A model generated the notes under the pieces. It was given only the letters and a program-made list of their open reading frames with translations, had not been told where the DNA came from and made no database searches. The translations under genes and the position numbers were made by a program. Below are positions 15,650 through 23,764 of a stretch of 64,000 nucleotides of DNA, piece by piece (position 1 is the stretch's first letter; each line of letters begins with the position of its first letter). The DNA is from JBIQKZ01 sp044464765 (lineage in GTDB: Bacteria > Pseudomonadota > Gammaproteobacteria > Burkholderiales > Burkholderiaceae_B), in assembly GCA_044464765.1 (NCBI GenBank), contig JBIQKZ010000015.1, positions 1 to 64,000 on the forward strand, given 5' to 3'.

Positions 15650-16765
15650 ATGAAGAAAATGTTTCTTCTGGCCTGTGCTGGACGAGGCATCCAGCCCTCG
15701 TCCCCAACGCAACCAGTCAGCGAAGAAGAACTGCCCATCGATACCCAGTTCCGGCTGATCAAGGAGGCCGGCCTCTGGGACTTCTTTGACCGCATCCCGA
15801 CAGAACCCGAACTGCGTGACTTCATGAAAGCCAGCGAAAAGTACGAGATCCCGATCTTGTCAGGCAGCTGGACCTATCAGCTTGGAAAGGACGAGCCTCT
15901 AATTGCCGAGAATCTGCGGCGTGCCAAGATCGTAGGTTCCCGCTACCATAACCTGATGGTTTGGGCCCGCCACGCCGACGGCCACATGCTTTCCAACGAT
16001 GAAGTGGTCCAGTCCTATCTGGATACCTACGAACAAGCCGAGCGCCTGGGCATCACAATCACCTACGAAGTCCACGTCGACATGTGGTCCGAAGACGTGC
16101 GACGGGTCACACAAGTGGCGCAAGCGGTAAGAAAACGCGGTATTCCATTCAACTTCTGCATGGACTACAGCCATTGCATTCTCAAGATCGAGAACGAGGT
16201 CGAACAGGGGGTGTGTGGGCTGCGCGACGATGCCGAGTCAGTGCGACGCCTTGACCCGTTCAACGACGATAGTTTCTGCGATGAATGGCTGGGGCAGAAC
16301 ATGACACATTGGACGCAAGTACGACCCATCGCACCAAACGGTCCCCGTAATTGGCTGGCGACGGAAACCGGGCCTTTCGACGGCATGGGTTACGGACGCC
16401 CAGGCCGGAGCATTCAGTATCCCTTCCGAAAGCCTGCATCGGGAGAATGGCTAGAGGCTCCGTGGCACGCGCACAAACTGTCGTGCACGAAAGAAGTCAT
16501 TCGCAAGGTCATCGACGATTACTTGACGAACCCAGCGTCGGCAACTCGGATCATGACGATCGACAACATCAACCTGGCTGCGTACGGCCTGGGCTGGAAA
16601 TACGACATGTATGCGGACAGTTGTGCGCTTGCGCAGTATGTACGCGAACTCTACGCAGAGCGCGTGGTCGTCATGCAGGCACGCCGGCAAAGCGAAACGC
16701 GGGATCAATTCATCGACCGCTATCGACCGGACAGCACAGACGTTGCGGCCCTCGCGGCAGGTTAG
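15650..16765 (+). CDS. Sugar phosphate isomerase/epimerase-like TIM-barrel protein
   Basis: Protein of 371 aa in the xylose-isomerase-like TIM-barrel superfamily. Likely metal ligands are seen at strand ends: Glu in ITYEVHVDMW, Asp and His in FCMDYSHC, and Glu in LATETGPF. Members isomerise or epimerise sugars and hydroxypyruvate, or act as dehydratases and lyases on catabolic intermediates, so activity cannot be named. It is longer than the usual 260-300 aa, with a C-terminal stretch (about 300-371) of helical character. ACGGAGAC precedes the ATG. It lies 90 bases after the Rieske gene and 111 before the permease gene and probably processes the product of the oxygenase. Confidence 0.75.
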   Translation: MKKMFLLACAGRGIQPSSPTQPVSEEELPIDTQFRLIKEAGLWDFFDRIPTEPELRDFMKASEKYEIPILSGSWTYQLGKDEPLIAENLRRAKIVGSRYHNLMVWARHADGHMLSNDEVVQSYLDTYEQAERLGITITYEVHVDMWSEDVRRVTQVAQAVRKRGIPFNFCMDYSHCILKIENEVEQGVCGLRDDAESVRRLDPFNDDSFCDEWLGQNMTHWTQVRPIAPNGPRNWLATETGPFDGMGYGRPGRSIQYPFRKPASGEWLEAPWHAHKLSCTKEVIRKVIDDYLTNPASATRIMTIDNINLAAYGLGWKYDMYADSCALAQYVRELYAERVVVMQARRQSETRDQFIDRYRPDSTDVAALAAG

Positions 16766-16876
16766 CCGGTCCCAGGCATTTCCCACCCCTGTTCTATCAA
16801 GAAGCACAGTTTCAAAGCAATGCACGCAAAGCAGTAAGCAACTCGATACCCTTTACATCAACCTAATGGTGACGCT

Positions 16877-18226
16877 ATGAATAACAAGGTGCATCCGGTG
16901 GACGAACGTCTGCCCCTTCCACGACTTTTCGTTCTTGGCCTGCAACACGTCTTGGCAATGTACGCCGGCGCTGTAACGGTGCCGCTGGTGCTGGCGGGGG
17001 CTTTGGGGCTCTCCAAGGAAACCACGGCGTTCCTGATCAGCGCCGATCTGTTTGCCGGCGGCATTGTGTCGATTATCCAGGCCCTGGGCATAGGCATCTT
17101 CGGCATACGCTACCCCTTGATGATGGGGGTGACATTTGTCGCCATCGGCCCCATGATCGCCATTGGCCTGAATCCCGAACTCGGCCTGAATGGAATCTTC
17201 GGGGCCATCATGGTTGCGGGCGTCATCGGCTTCCTGATTGCGCCACTGATGAGCCGTCTGGTTCGCTTCTTCCCGCCGGTAGTCACCGGAACCGTTATCC
17301 TGCTTATTGGCGTGTCTCTAATGGGAATAGGCATCACGTATGCGGGCGGCGGCTACGGAGCGTCCGACTTTGGCTCGCCCTTGTATATCGGGATCGCGCT
17401 GTTCGTGCTGGTTGCCATTATCGTGTTCAACCGTTATGGCAAGGGCCTGATCAGCAATATTGCCGTGCTTCTGGGGATTGTCGCCGGCTTCGTGCTTACG
17501 GCGGCGCTGGGCCTGGTGAACTTCAGTGGCTTGTCGGAAGCGCCGTGGTTCGCATTCATCATACCTTTCCACTTCGGCATGCCGCGATTCGATGTGCTTG
17601 CCATTGTTTCCATGACCCTAGTCATGGTTGTCACCATGATCGAAACCATGGGCGGCATCTTTGCCGTTGGCGACATCATCGACAAAAAACCCACACAAAA
17701 CGACCTGAAGCGCGGCTTGCGCACCGACGGCCTGGGCGCCCTGATTGGCGGTATTTTCAACACCTTCCCCTACACCAGCTATTCACAAAACATCGGGCTG
17801 GTGTATGTCAGCGGCATCAGCAGCCGTTTTGTCTGCGTGGCAGCGGGCGTGATCATGATTCTGTTGGGATTGATCCCCAAGCTGTCCATCATGGTCGCCT
17901 CGATTCCAGACTACGTGCTGGGAGGCGCTGTCATCGTCATGTTCGGCATGGTGGCCGCGAACGGGCTGCGCATACTTCAGGACGTCGATTTCCGTGGCAA
18001 CCGCCACAACCTCATGACCGTGTCCGTCAGTCTGGGCGTCGGCATGATTCCCATGGTGTCCGACAAATTCTTTGTGCAATTCCCCACCAATGTGGGCACC
18101 TTGTTGAACAGCAGCATCGCCTTGTGCGCCGTCTCGGCCATTATCCTCAACCACCTTGCGAACACCGATCGCAACCCCCAGCGTTCCGGCCGCACCGACA
18201 CGGTCGTACCGGCGGAAGACGCATAA
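16877..18226 (+). CDS. NCS2-family nucleobase:cation symporter (purine type)
   Basis: Inner-membrane permease of 449 aa with 14 predicted helices of the 7+7 inverted fold. The family signature reads NTFPYTSYSQNIGLVYVSG. The Gln at the signature (QN) is the form found in xanthine and uric acid carriers, while uracil carriers generally have Glu. The transported compound is therefore likely a purine or a similar heterocycle, imported with protons or sodium. It is the last gene of the Rieske operon and suggests that the oxygenase substrate is such a compound. A weak ribosome site (ATGGTGACG) precedes the ATG. Confidence 0.88.
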   Translation: MNNKVHPVDERLPLPRLFVLGLQHVLAMYAGAVTVPLVLAGALGLSKETTAFLISADLFAGGIVSIIQALGIGIFGIRYPLMMGVTFVAIGPMIAIGLNPELGLNGIFGAIMVAGVIGFLIAPLMSRLVRFFPPVVTGTVILLIGVSLMGIGITYAGGGYGASDFGSPLYIGIALFVLVAIIVFNRYGKGLISNIAVLLGIVAGFVLTAALGLVNFSGLSEAPWFAFIIPFHFGMPRFDVLAIVSMTLVMVVTMIETMGGIFAVGDIIDKKPTQNDLKRGLRTDGLGALIGGIFNTFPYTSYSQNIGLVYVSGISSRFVCVAAGVIMILLGLIPKLSIMVASIPDYVLGGAVIVMFGMVAANGLRILQDVDFRGNRHNLMTVSVSLGVGMIPMVSDKFFVQFPTNVGTLLNSSIALCAVSAIILNHLANTDRNPQRSGRTDTVVPAEDA

Positions 18227-18363
18227 TCTAGGCTGGCAAGCCGGCTTCCCAGGCAGAGCGCGGTGTTGATCCGAACAACGGACAGCAACCGTGCCACTGC
18301 CATGGAGCCGACGCCCCTGCCTGCGGTATGATTCAAGCTTGCCACCCTTCGAAGAGTCTCATC

Positions 18364-18429
18364 ATGAAAACCAGCACTCGCCGCGTGCTCGCCAAGCCAA
18401 ACACCTTTATCGTACACGGCGCAAATTAA
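18364..18429 (+). CDS. Possible 21-residue leader ORF before the patatin gene
   Basis: A small frame encodes MKTSTRRVLAKPNTFIVHGAN and its TAA is directly followed by the GTG start of the patatin gene. The patatin GTG has no ribosome site of its own, so translation could depend on ribosomes finishing this frame. The ribosome site of the leader itself (GAAGAG, about 10 bases upstream) is weak. It may be chance; no homology is recognised. Confidence 0.35.
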   Translation: MKTSTRRVLAKPNTFIVHGAN

Positions 18430-19449
18430 GTGGCGCGATCGATCAGTCTGGCCCTGCAAGGGGGTGGCTCGCACGGGGCCTTCACATGGGGCGTGCTTGA
18501 TCGTCTTCTTGAAGATGATCGCATCGTCATCGAAGCAGTCAGCGGCACCAGCGCGGGTGCAATGAACGCAGCCGCCTTGCTTAGCGGTTATGCCCAAGGC
18601 GGGCCCCAGGGGGCTCGCGAAGCGCTCGACAACTTTTGGGTTACCGTCAGCGGCTACGCCGGTTTCAGCCCCATGCGCCGGACCTGGGCCGATCAACTTC
18701 TAGGCAACTGGAATCTCGATAGTTCACCGGGTTATCAGTGGACCAGCTGGGTCAGCCAGTTTGTGTCGCCCTATCAAAGCAATCCGCTGAATATCCATCC
18801 CCTGCGCGACTTGCTGCAACAACAATTGGATATGGACGCCGTGCGCGGATGCGAGAACATCCGTATCTTTGTCGCTGCCACCAATGTCCGTACGGGGCGG
18901 GCCCGCCTCTTCGACCGCACGGACATTTCCATCGACGCGCTGCTCGCATCCGCCTGCCTGCCTCACCTGTATCAGGCCATAGAAATCGATGGGAATGCGT
19001 ATTGGGACGGAGGCTATATGGGGAATCCTTCCATCTGGCCGCTCATCTACAAGGCTGACACCGCCGATGTCGTCCTGGTGCAGATCACGCCGCTGGAACG
19101 CGACGAAGTGCCGCGCACCTCCACCGAGATCAGCAACCGGCTGGACGAAATTGCGTTCAACTCCTCGCTGACGCATGAAATGCGGGCCATTTCATTTGTG
19201 CAACGCCTGCTGGCGCAAGACGCACTGAAGGAGCCCTACGCTTCGCGCTACAAGAATATGCGCATGCACATGATTGGCGACCCCGAAGGCTTGAAATCCC
19301 TGGGGGCCAGCAGCAAGCTGAACGCCGAACGCAGCTTCATCGACCACCTGAAAGAAATGGGGCGAGCCAGCGCCGATAGTTGGTTGGCCAAGCACTTCAA
19401 ACATTTGGGCAAGCAATCCACGCTAAACATTCGGGAAACGTTTTTTTAG
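18430..19449 (+). CDS. Patatin-like phospholipase
   Basis: Serine lipase/acyl hydrolase of 339 aa. The oxyanion loop GGGSHG (11-16), the nucleophile elbow GTSAG with Ser41, and the dyad Asp193 in WDGG are all present, so the enzyme should be active. It would cleave acyl groups from phospholipids or polyhydroxyalkanoate-associated lipids. No signal peptide is seen, so it is probably cytoplasmic. The start is a GTG with no clear Shine-Dalgarno site, abutting a 21-codon frame. The stop codon TAG is formed by a TA dinucleotide plus the first base of the inverted-repeat element that follows; removing the element would still leave TAG. Confidence 0.9.
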   Translation: MARSISLALQGGGSHGAFTWGVLDRLLEDDRIVIEAVSGTSAGAMNAAALLSGYAQGGPQGAREALDNFWVTVSGYAGFSPMRRTWADQLLGNWNLDSSPGYQWTSWVSQFVSPYQSNPLNIHPLRDLLQQQLDMDAVRGCENIRIFVAATNVRTGRARLFDRTDISIDALLASACLPHLYQAIEIDGNAYWDGGYMGNPSIWPLIYKADTADVVLVQITPLERDEVPRTSTEISNRLDEIAFNSSLTHEMRAISFVQRLLAQDALKEPYASRYKNMRMHMIGDPEGLKSLGASSKLNAERSFIDHLKEMGRASADSWLAKHFKHLGKQSTLNIRETFF

Positions 19450-19561
19450 ACATAATGTATTTACCTACCCACTCACAATTACGGCTCTGCGCCTGATGGT
19501 TGTGATACCTCAAGCGTAATCCGCGTCGCTTGAGGTGCGGTAGGCCCATACATTATGTCTA
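19447..19561. mobile_element. 115-bp MITE-like inverted-repeat element with TA flanks
   Basis: The ends are 21-base inverted repeats (19449-19469 and 19539-19559; 18 of 21 match, with GACATAATGTAT perfect). They are flanked by TA on both sides (19447-19448 and 19560-19561), as left by IS630/mariner-type insertion. Between them are two hairpins: TCACAA/TTGTGA (19473-19478 with 19500-19505) and ACCTCAAGCG/CGCTTGAGGT (19507-19516 with 19527-19536). Only a few bases lie outside stems, so the strand folds into a compact three-way junction. It fills the gap between the convergent patatin and TonB receptor genes. Alternatives are a structured RNA, an ERIC-like palindrome or a bidirectional terminator. 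Confidence 0.6.
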
Positions 19562-19684
19562 GTACGGCCTGCGCCTGTACGACACACCGATCAACGCCCG
19601 AGCGCTTCCTTAAAAAGCGACGCGGTGACTACACAAATAGCCACCGCGTCCCCGTCAAGCAAACTGCTCTACAACCAGCTACGA

Positions 19685-21934
19685 TTAATAGCGGATATTC
19701 GCGCTAAGAATAAACTGCCGGCCCGGGCCAAAGTCAGCATGATGCACGCCGTTGGTGTGCGTAAAGTACTTCTTGTCAGTCAAATTCAACACGTTCAGCT
19801 GCAAGGCAACATTCTTGTTGACCTGATAGGCGGCCATCGTATCAAGGCGCCAATACGCAGGCATGTAAATAGCCCGGCTACCGCCGCCCGCTCCATTCTG
19901 GTTGCCGCCAAAGGTTTTACCCACATAGTAGGCGCCTGCGCCAACCGTCAGCGCGGGCATGACCTTATACGTGGACCACAGGCTGAAGCTATGCTTGGGC
20001 GTATTGGCCAGCGGATCGCCCTGGTTGACCGAATCGTAGTCGCCCTGGACCAACTCGCTGTCCATATAGGAATAACCGCCGTAGACACTCCATTTGGAGG
20101 TAATGTTGCCCGACAGACCCAGCTCGAAGCCACGCACCCGGGTCTTGCCTACTTGTTCGATAATTCCGGGATCAACCTCGATCTGCGCGTCTTTACGCTC
20201 CGTTTGGTAAAGGGCCGCCGTTACATTCAGCTTCTCGTCGAACACATTCCATTTGGTGCCCAGTTCGATGGTGCGGCTGCGTTCGGGCTTGAGCTCGTTC
20301 ATGTCAACCGACAGGCCCTCTTGGTCGCCCCCGCTGATGGTGGGCGGCGTAGACGCCGTGGCATACGACAGATACACGCTGCCGTTCTGCGCGGGTTTGT
20401 ATACCAGCCCCAACTGGTAGTTGAACATATTCCACTCGCCGTCGGCCGACGCCGGCCGTGCCGCCGCGCCACGACCCGACATGAAATCACCCGACATGCG
20501 ATAGTTATCCCAACGCACGCCCGCGTTCACGAGGAACTGGTCGGAGAACTCGATCGTGTCGAAGAAATACAAGGCCTTGGTCGTCGAGCGGCTGTCCTGA
20601 CTCAAGTCGTTACGCGTAATGTTTCCAGACCACGAATCGTTGGGATTAGGGCTAAGAAACGGTGTGCAATCCAGCTCTCCCGCATCGAACACAGCGGGGC
20701 ACGCCGAGCCTGAACGGGTCGCAATCGAGTAGCTTGCGTTCTTATTGGTTTCCCGGGTTAATTCAATGCCTGTGTTGAATTTGTGCTTGATGGCGCCTGT
20801 GTCAAACTGACCATACAGCTCGGTCACATTGCTTAGCATGGTGCCTTTTTGCCAACGCGATTTGGTTCCGCGCTGCAGCCAGTACACATTGCTTGCTGGA
20901 TCGAGCCTCACCGAGCCGTCGCCTGGGTTCGTCACGATGTAATCGTTAATCGTCTCGCCATAGCGCGTCGCATTGCGTACGGTAAGGTTTGCGGTCAGAT
21001 CGTGCTCCACTTCCAGCGTGCCGATATCGGCGCGCGTCTTCTGGAAATCACGATCCTCCAGGCCATAGAAGGTATCCCGGCTCAGGTCATAGATGCCGCT
21101 GCTGGTACCAGGCTCCGGCCCGCGATTATTCCTCCCCACCGGAATGCCATAATCGGGCATTCCGTCTGTCTGGAAATGATAGAAGCTAAGCGTTGCGCGC
21201 GTATCCGTGCCCAAACCGAACGACAGGCTGGGCGCGATGCCAAGTTTTTTGTTGTGGACCGCATTGCGGCCAGGCACATTGCCTTTAGCGCCCAGCACAT
21301 TCAAGCGAAACGCCGAAGTCTCGTTGAACTGCCAGTTGCCATCCACTGTCGTACGCAAATAACCATCATTGCCAAAACCAAGGTTGCCTTCGGCAAAGTT
21401 GCCCAGGCGGGCACGCTTGGTCACCAGATTGATGCTGCCACCCCCCGATCCCCGCCCGCCAAAGGACGAATCGGCGCCTTTGATGACTTCGACACTTTCC
21501 AGATTGAAAATCTCGCGCGTTTGACCGCCCGGATCCCGAATGCCGTCCACGTAGATATTATTGCCCGAGGAGTTTCCGCGAATAAACGGCCGATCAGCCA
21601 GCGGCTGTCCACCCTCGCCCGCCCCAAAGGTAATGCCGGGTGAGTTACGTAGCACGTCCTGTAAAGACGTTGCGGCGGTATCCTGGATAACCGCCTTGGG
21701 AATCACCTGAACCGTCTTGGGCGTATCCAGCAGCGGCGCGGTGAACTTAGTCTGAGCAGCCTCTTTTGGAGCCTGGTAGCTCGTGTCCGCTTGCCCGGTA
21801 ACCGTCACGGGAGCCAACAAAGCAGCTCCTCCCGAGGCTGTCTGTGCATGCGCGGATACCGCAAAAAAACCCGGCGAAGCCAGGGCCAGGGCAAGGGACG
21901 ATCCCAATACCGTCCGTGGTGATACTTTCTTCAT
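19685..21934 (-). CDS. TonB-dependent siderophore receptor (catecholate type)
   Basis: Outer-membrane receptor of 749 aa. A signal peptide ends near AHA-QT (about residue 30). The plug domain shows TPKTVQVIPKAVIQD, PGITFGAGEGG and VEVIKGADSSFGGRGSGGGSINLVTK. The 22-strand barrel runs to a C-terminal aromatic (ANIRY). The plug closely resembles Fiu-type receptors for monomeric catechols and linear enterobactin products. It would import ferric siderophore using TonB-ExbBD, not encoded here. AGGAG lies 8 bases before the ATG, and a Fur box lies 31-49 bases upstream, so iron repression is expected. No siderophore synthesis genes are near. Confidence 0.92.
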   Translation of the reverse strand: MKKVSPRTVLGSSLALALASPGFFAVSAHAQTASGGAALLAPVTVTGQADTSYQAPKEAAQTKFTAPLLDTPKTVQVIPKAVIQDTAATSLQDVLRNSPGITFGAGEGGQPLADRPFIRGNSSGNNIYVDGIRDPGGQTREIFNLESVEVIKGADSSFGGRGSGGGSINLVTKRARLGNFAEGNLGFGNDGYLRTTVDGNWQFNETSAFRLNVLGAKGNVPGRNAVHNKKLGIAPSLSFGLGTDTRATLSFYHFQTDGMPDYGIPVGRNNRGPEPGTSSGIYDLSRDTFYGLEDRDFQKTRADIGTLEVEHDLTANLTVRNATRYGETINDYIVTNPGDGSVRLDPASNVYWLQRGTKSRWQKGTMLSNVTELYGQFDTGAIKHKFNTGIELTRETNKNASYSIATRSGSACPAVFDAGELDCTPFLSPNPNDSWSGNITRNDLSQDSRSTTKALYFFDTIEFSDQFLVNAGVRWDNYRMSGDFMSGRGAAARPASADGEWNMFNYQLGLVYKPAQNGSVYLSYATASTPPTISGGDQEGLSVDMNELKPERSRTIELGTKWNVFDEKLNVTAALYQTERKDAQIEVDPGIIEQVGKTRVRGFELGLSGNITSKWSVYGGYSYMDSELVQGDYDSVNQGDPLANTPKHSFSLWSTYKVMPALTVGAGAYYVGKTFGGNQNGAGGGSRAIYMPAYWRLDTMAAYQVNKNVALQLNVLNLTDKKYFTHTNGVHHADFGPGRQFILSANIRY

Positions 21935-22246
21935 AGCTTATTGCTTCTCCTCTTCAGTAACAGTAATAAGAATGATTATTGTTAAGGATCATAAATCTAT
22001 CGCAATGCGAAATAAAGGCCTTTGAAGGCAATAAGGGTAATAATGTTCAGACAGTTGCCGGATCGCAACAACACGGCCTTATTCTTCAAGTTATCTGACA
22101 CGCAGCTGAATAGAACGGGCTGAAAATCCGGGTTGCAGGCTTGGCGTAAGGCGATCTCTGGGCAGAAACATCGTTCACCCGTTACCCGTATACAATGAGC
22201 TCTACATCAAGAACTGCGTTTCAACTCGTATTACGGAGATGGTTTT
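21935..22246. other. Divergent control region, TonB receptor / FMN reductase
   Basis: This 312-base gene-free stretch holds the receptor ribosome site and Fur box at its left end. A small dyad GTTGC/GCAAC at 22054-22069 lies in the middle, and a TACAAT (22191-22196) without a good -35 lies near the reductase gene. GGAG at 22233-22236 serves the reductase start. I see no coding potential or RNA gene in it. Confidence 0.5.
21965..21983 (-). promoter_or_regulatory. Fur box
   Basis: This 19-base site matches 12 of 19 positions of the Fur consensus GATAATGATAATCATTATC and is strongly A/T-rich. It sits 31-49 bases before the siderophore receptor start, in the expected promoter position for iron-dependent repression. 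Confidence 0.7.
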
Positions 22247-22810
22247 ATGTCACTGAAGCTACAAGTAATTATTTGCAGCACACGCCCCGGTCGGGTTGGC
22301 CCCTCGGTTGGAAACTGGTTCAAGGACTTCGCCGTCCAGCACGGAAAATTCGATGTATCGCTGGTTGATTTGGCCGACTTCAACCTGCCCCTGTACGATG
22401 AAGCCCACCACCCGGTACAACGCAAGTACGAAAAAGAGCACACCAAAGCTTGGAGCGCCAGCGTTGCCGACGCCGACGCCTATGCATTCGTTACTCCGGA
22501 ATACAACTACGGTCCGCCCCCCTCGTTCATTAACGCCTTGAATTTCGTTTACAAGGAATGGAACTACAAGCCCTGCGGCTTTGTCAGCTATGGCGGCGTT
22601 TCAGGCGGCATGCGGGCCGTGCAGCTGGAAAAGCAACTGGTCACCACGCTCAAGATGATGCCCATGGTCGAAGGGGTTGCCATCCCCATGGTTGCCACCC
22701 TGCTCGACGAAAACCGCACGTTCAAATCGAACGAGTTGGTCGATAATGCAGCCAACACCATGCTCGACGAACTGCACCGCTGGACCGGCGCGCTGAAGAC
22801 CTTGCGCTAA
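22247..22810 (+). CDS. NADPH-dependent FMN reductase family protein
   Basis: Flavodoxin-fold reductase of 187 aa. The flavin phosphate loop is seen at the N-terminus (ICSTRPGRVGPSVGNWF, about 7-23). The isoalloxazine-contact motif TPEYNYGPPPSFINALN lies near 83-99, and YGGVSGGMRA follows. Members reduce FMN, quinones, azo dyes or metals with NAD(P)H, and the exact substrate is not predictable. The ATG follows ACGGAG by 8 bases. It is transcribed divergently from the Fur-regulated receptor and is followed 51 bases later by the pirin gene, so the two may form an operon. Confidence 0.9.
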   Translation: MSLKLQVIICSTRPGRVGPSVGNWFKDFAVQHGKFDVSLVDLADFNLPLYDEAHHPVQRKYEKEHTKAWSASVADADAYAFVTPEYNYGPPPSFINALNFVYKEWNYKPCGFVSYGGVSGGMRAVQLEKQLVTTLKMMPMVEGVAIPMVATLLDENRTFKSNELVDNAANTMLDELHRWTGALKTLR

Positions 22811-22861
22811 ACGATATTTTTCTGAAGGCGAGGTTCGCCGATCTCTTTCAAGGACAACACC

Positions 22862-23764
22862 ATGGCCAACAACCGACACGCGCCCCGACAGCGCGAGAAC
22901 GTGGATCACCCGCGTCGGGTGGAGCGGCTGGTCAAGGGCGTCCCTACGTCGGACGGCGCGGGCGTCAAGCTGACGCGGGTTCTGACACAAGACCTCCAGC
23001 GGCGGCTTGACCCTTTCCTGATGCTCGATGCCTTTGGCACGGATCAGCCTGAAGACTACATTGGCGGCTTTCCCGATCATCCGCATCGCGGCTTCGAAAC
23101 GATTACCTACATGATTGCCGGCCGCATGCGCCATCGCGACAGCGGCGGCAACGAAGGCCTGCTTCAGAATGGCGGCGTTCAATGGATGACAGCCGGGCGC
23201 GGCCTGGTGCACTCCGAGCTGCCCGAGCAAGAAGAAGGCGTCATGGAGGGCTTCCAGCTCTGGCTCAATCTGCCCGCCAACGACAAGCTCTGTACCCCGG
23301 GCTATCGCGATATACAAACCGACGAGATTCCTGAACTTCACCTGGATAACGGCGTGATCGCGCGGATTATTGCGGGCGCCAGCCATGGGGTGGAAGGCGC
23401 GCAGCAGCGCGCGCACACGTATCCGCTGTACCTGGATCTTCATTTCGAGGGCTCGGCGACGTTCTCGCAAAGCCTGCCTGCCGACATGAATGCGTTCATC
23501 TATGTGTACCGTGGCGCGGTTTCCATTGGCGACCAAACGGTGCCAGTCCAAACCATGGCCATACTGGGCAATGATCCCGCCGCCGACGGCCTGCGCATTC
23601 AAAGCCAGGGCGCGGCACGCGTCTTGCTCATCGCCGGGCGCCCCCTTAACGAACCAATCGCCCAATACGGTCCTTTTGTAATGAACACGCAGCAACAGCT
23701 TGAACAGGCTGTGCGCGATTACCAAGCCGGGCTTTTCCACCAACCGCCACAGGCGGCCTCGTGA
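22862..23764 (+). CDS. Pirin family protein
   Basis: Bicupin metalloprotein of 300 aa. The N-terminal cupin holds the iron ligands in HPHRGFET, RMRHRD and LVHSE, and PDHPHRGFETITYMIAG is the pirin signature. Bacterial pirins include quercetin 2,3-dioxygenases and regulators of central metabolism; the role here cannot be fixed. The C-terminal pirin domain ends near residue 275 (AGRPLNEPIAQYGPFVMN). AAGGAC precedes the ATG. Its stop codon overlaps the GTG start of dbpA (GTGA), so translation of dbpA is probably coupled. Confidence 0.92.
   Translation: MANNRHAPRQRENVDHPRRVERLVKGVPTSDGAGVKLTRVLTQDLQRRLDPFLMLDAFGTDQPEDYIGGFPDHPHRGFETITYMIAGRMRHRDSGGNEGLLQNGGVQWMTAGRGLVHSELPEQEEGVMEGFQLWLNLPANDKLCTPGYRDIQTDEIPELHLDNGVIARIIAGASHGVEGAQQRAHTYPLYLDLHFEGSATFSQSLPADMNAFIYVYRGAVSIGDQTVPVQTMAILGNDPAADGLRIQSQGAARVLLIAGRPLNEPIAQYGPFVMNTQQQLEQAVRDYQAGLFHQPPQAAS

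Noticed and set aside
16766..16876. Purine riboswitch before the NCS2 permease
   Set aside because: The spacer is only 111 bases inside an operon and shows no paired three-way arrangement.
19447..19480. Chromosomal dif site (CATAATGTAT looks like the XerC half plus centre)
   Set aside because: The XerD half does not follow; the complementary half lies 90 bases away in inverted orientation, so it is not a normal dif.
19625..20713. Long open frame (362 codons) on the plus strand opposite the TonB receptor
   Set aside because: It is the antisense of a clear receptor gene, has no family motif, and uses rare-looking composition; high GC makes such shadow frames common.
20849..21643. Open frame of 264 codons, plus strand, also opposite the receptor
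   Set aside because: Same reason: antisense shadow with no recognisable domain or ribosome site.
22601..23743. Open frame of 380 codons on the minus strand opposite the FMN reductase and pirin genes
   Set aside because: Both plus-strand genes are well supported by motifs, and this frame crosses their boundary without any signal of its own.
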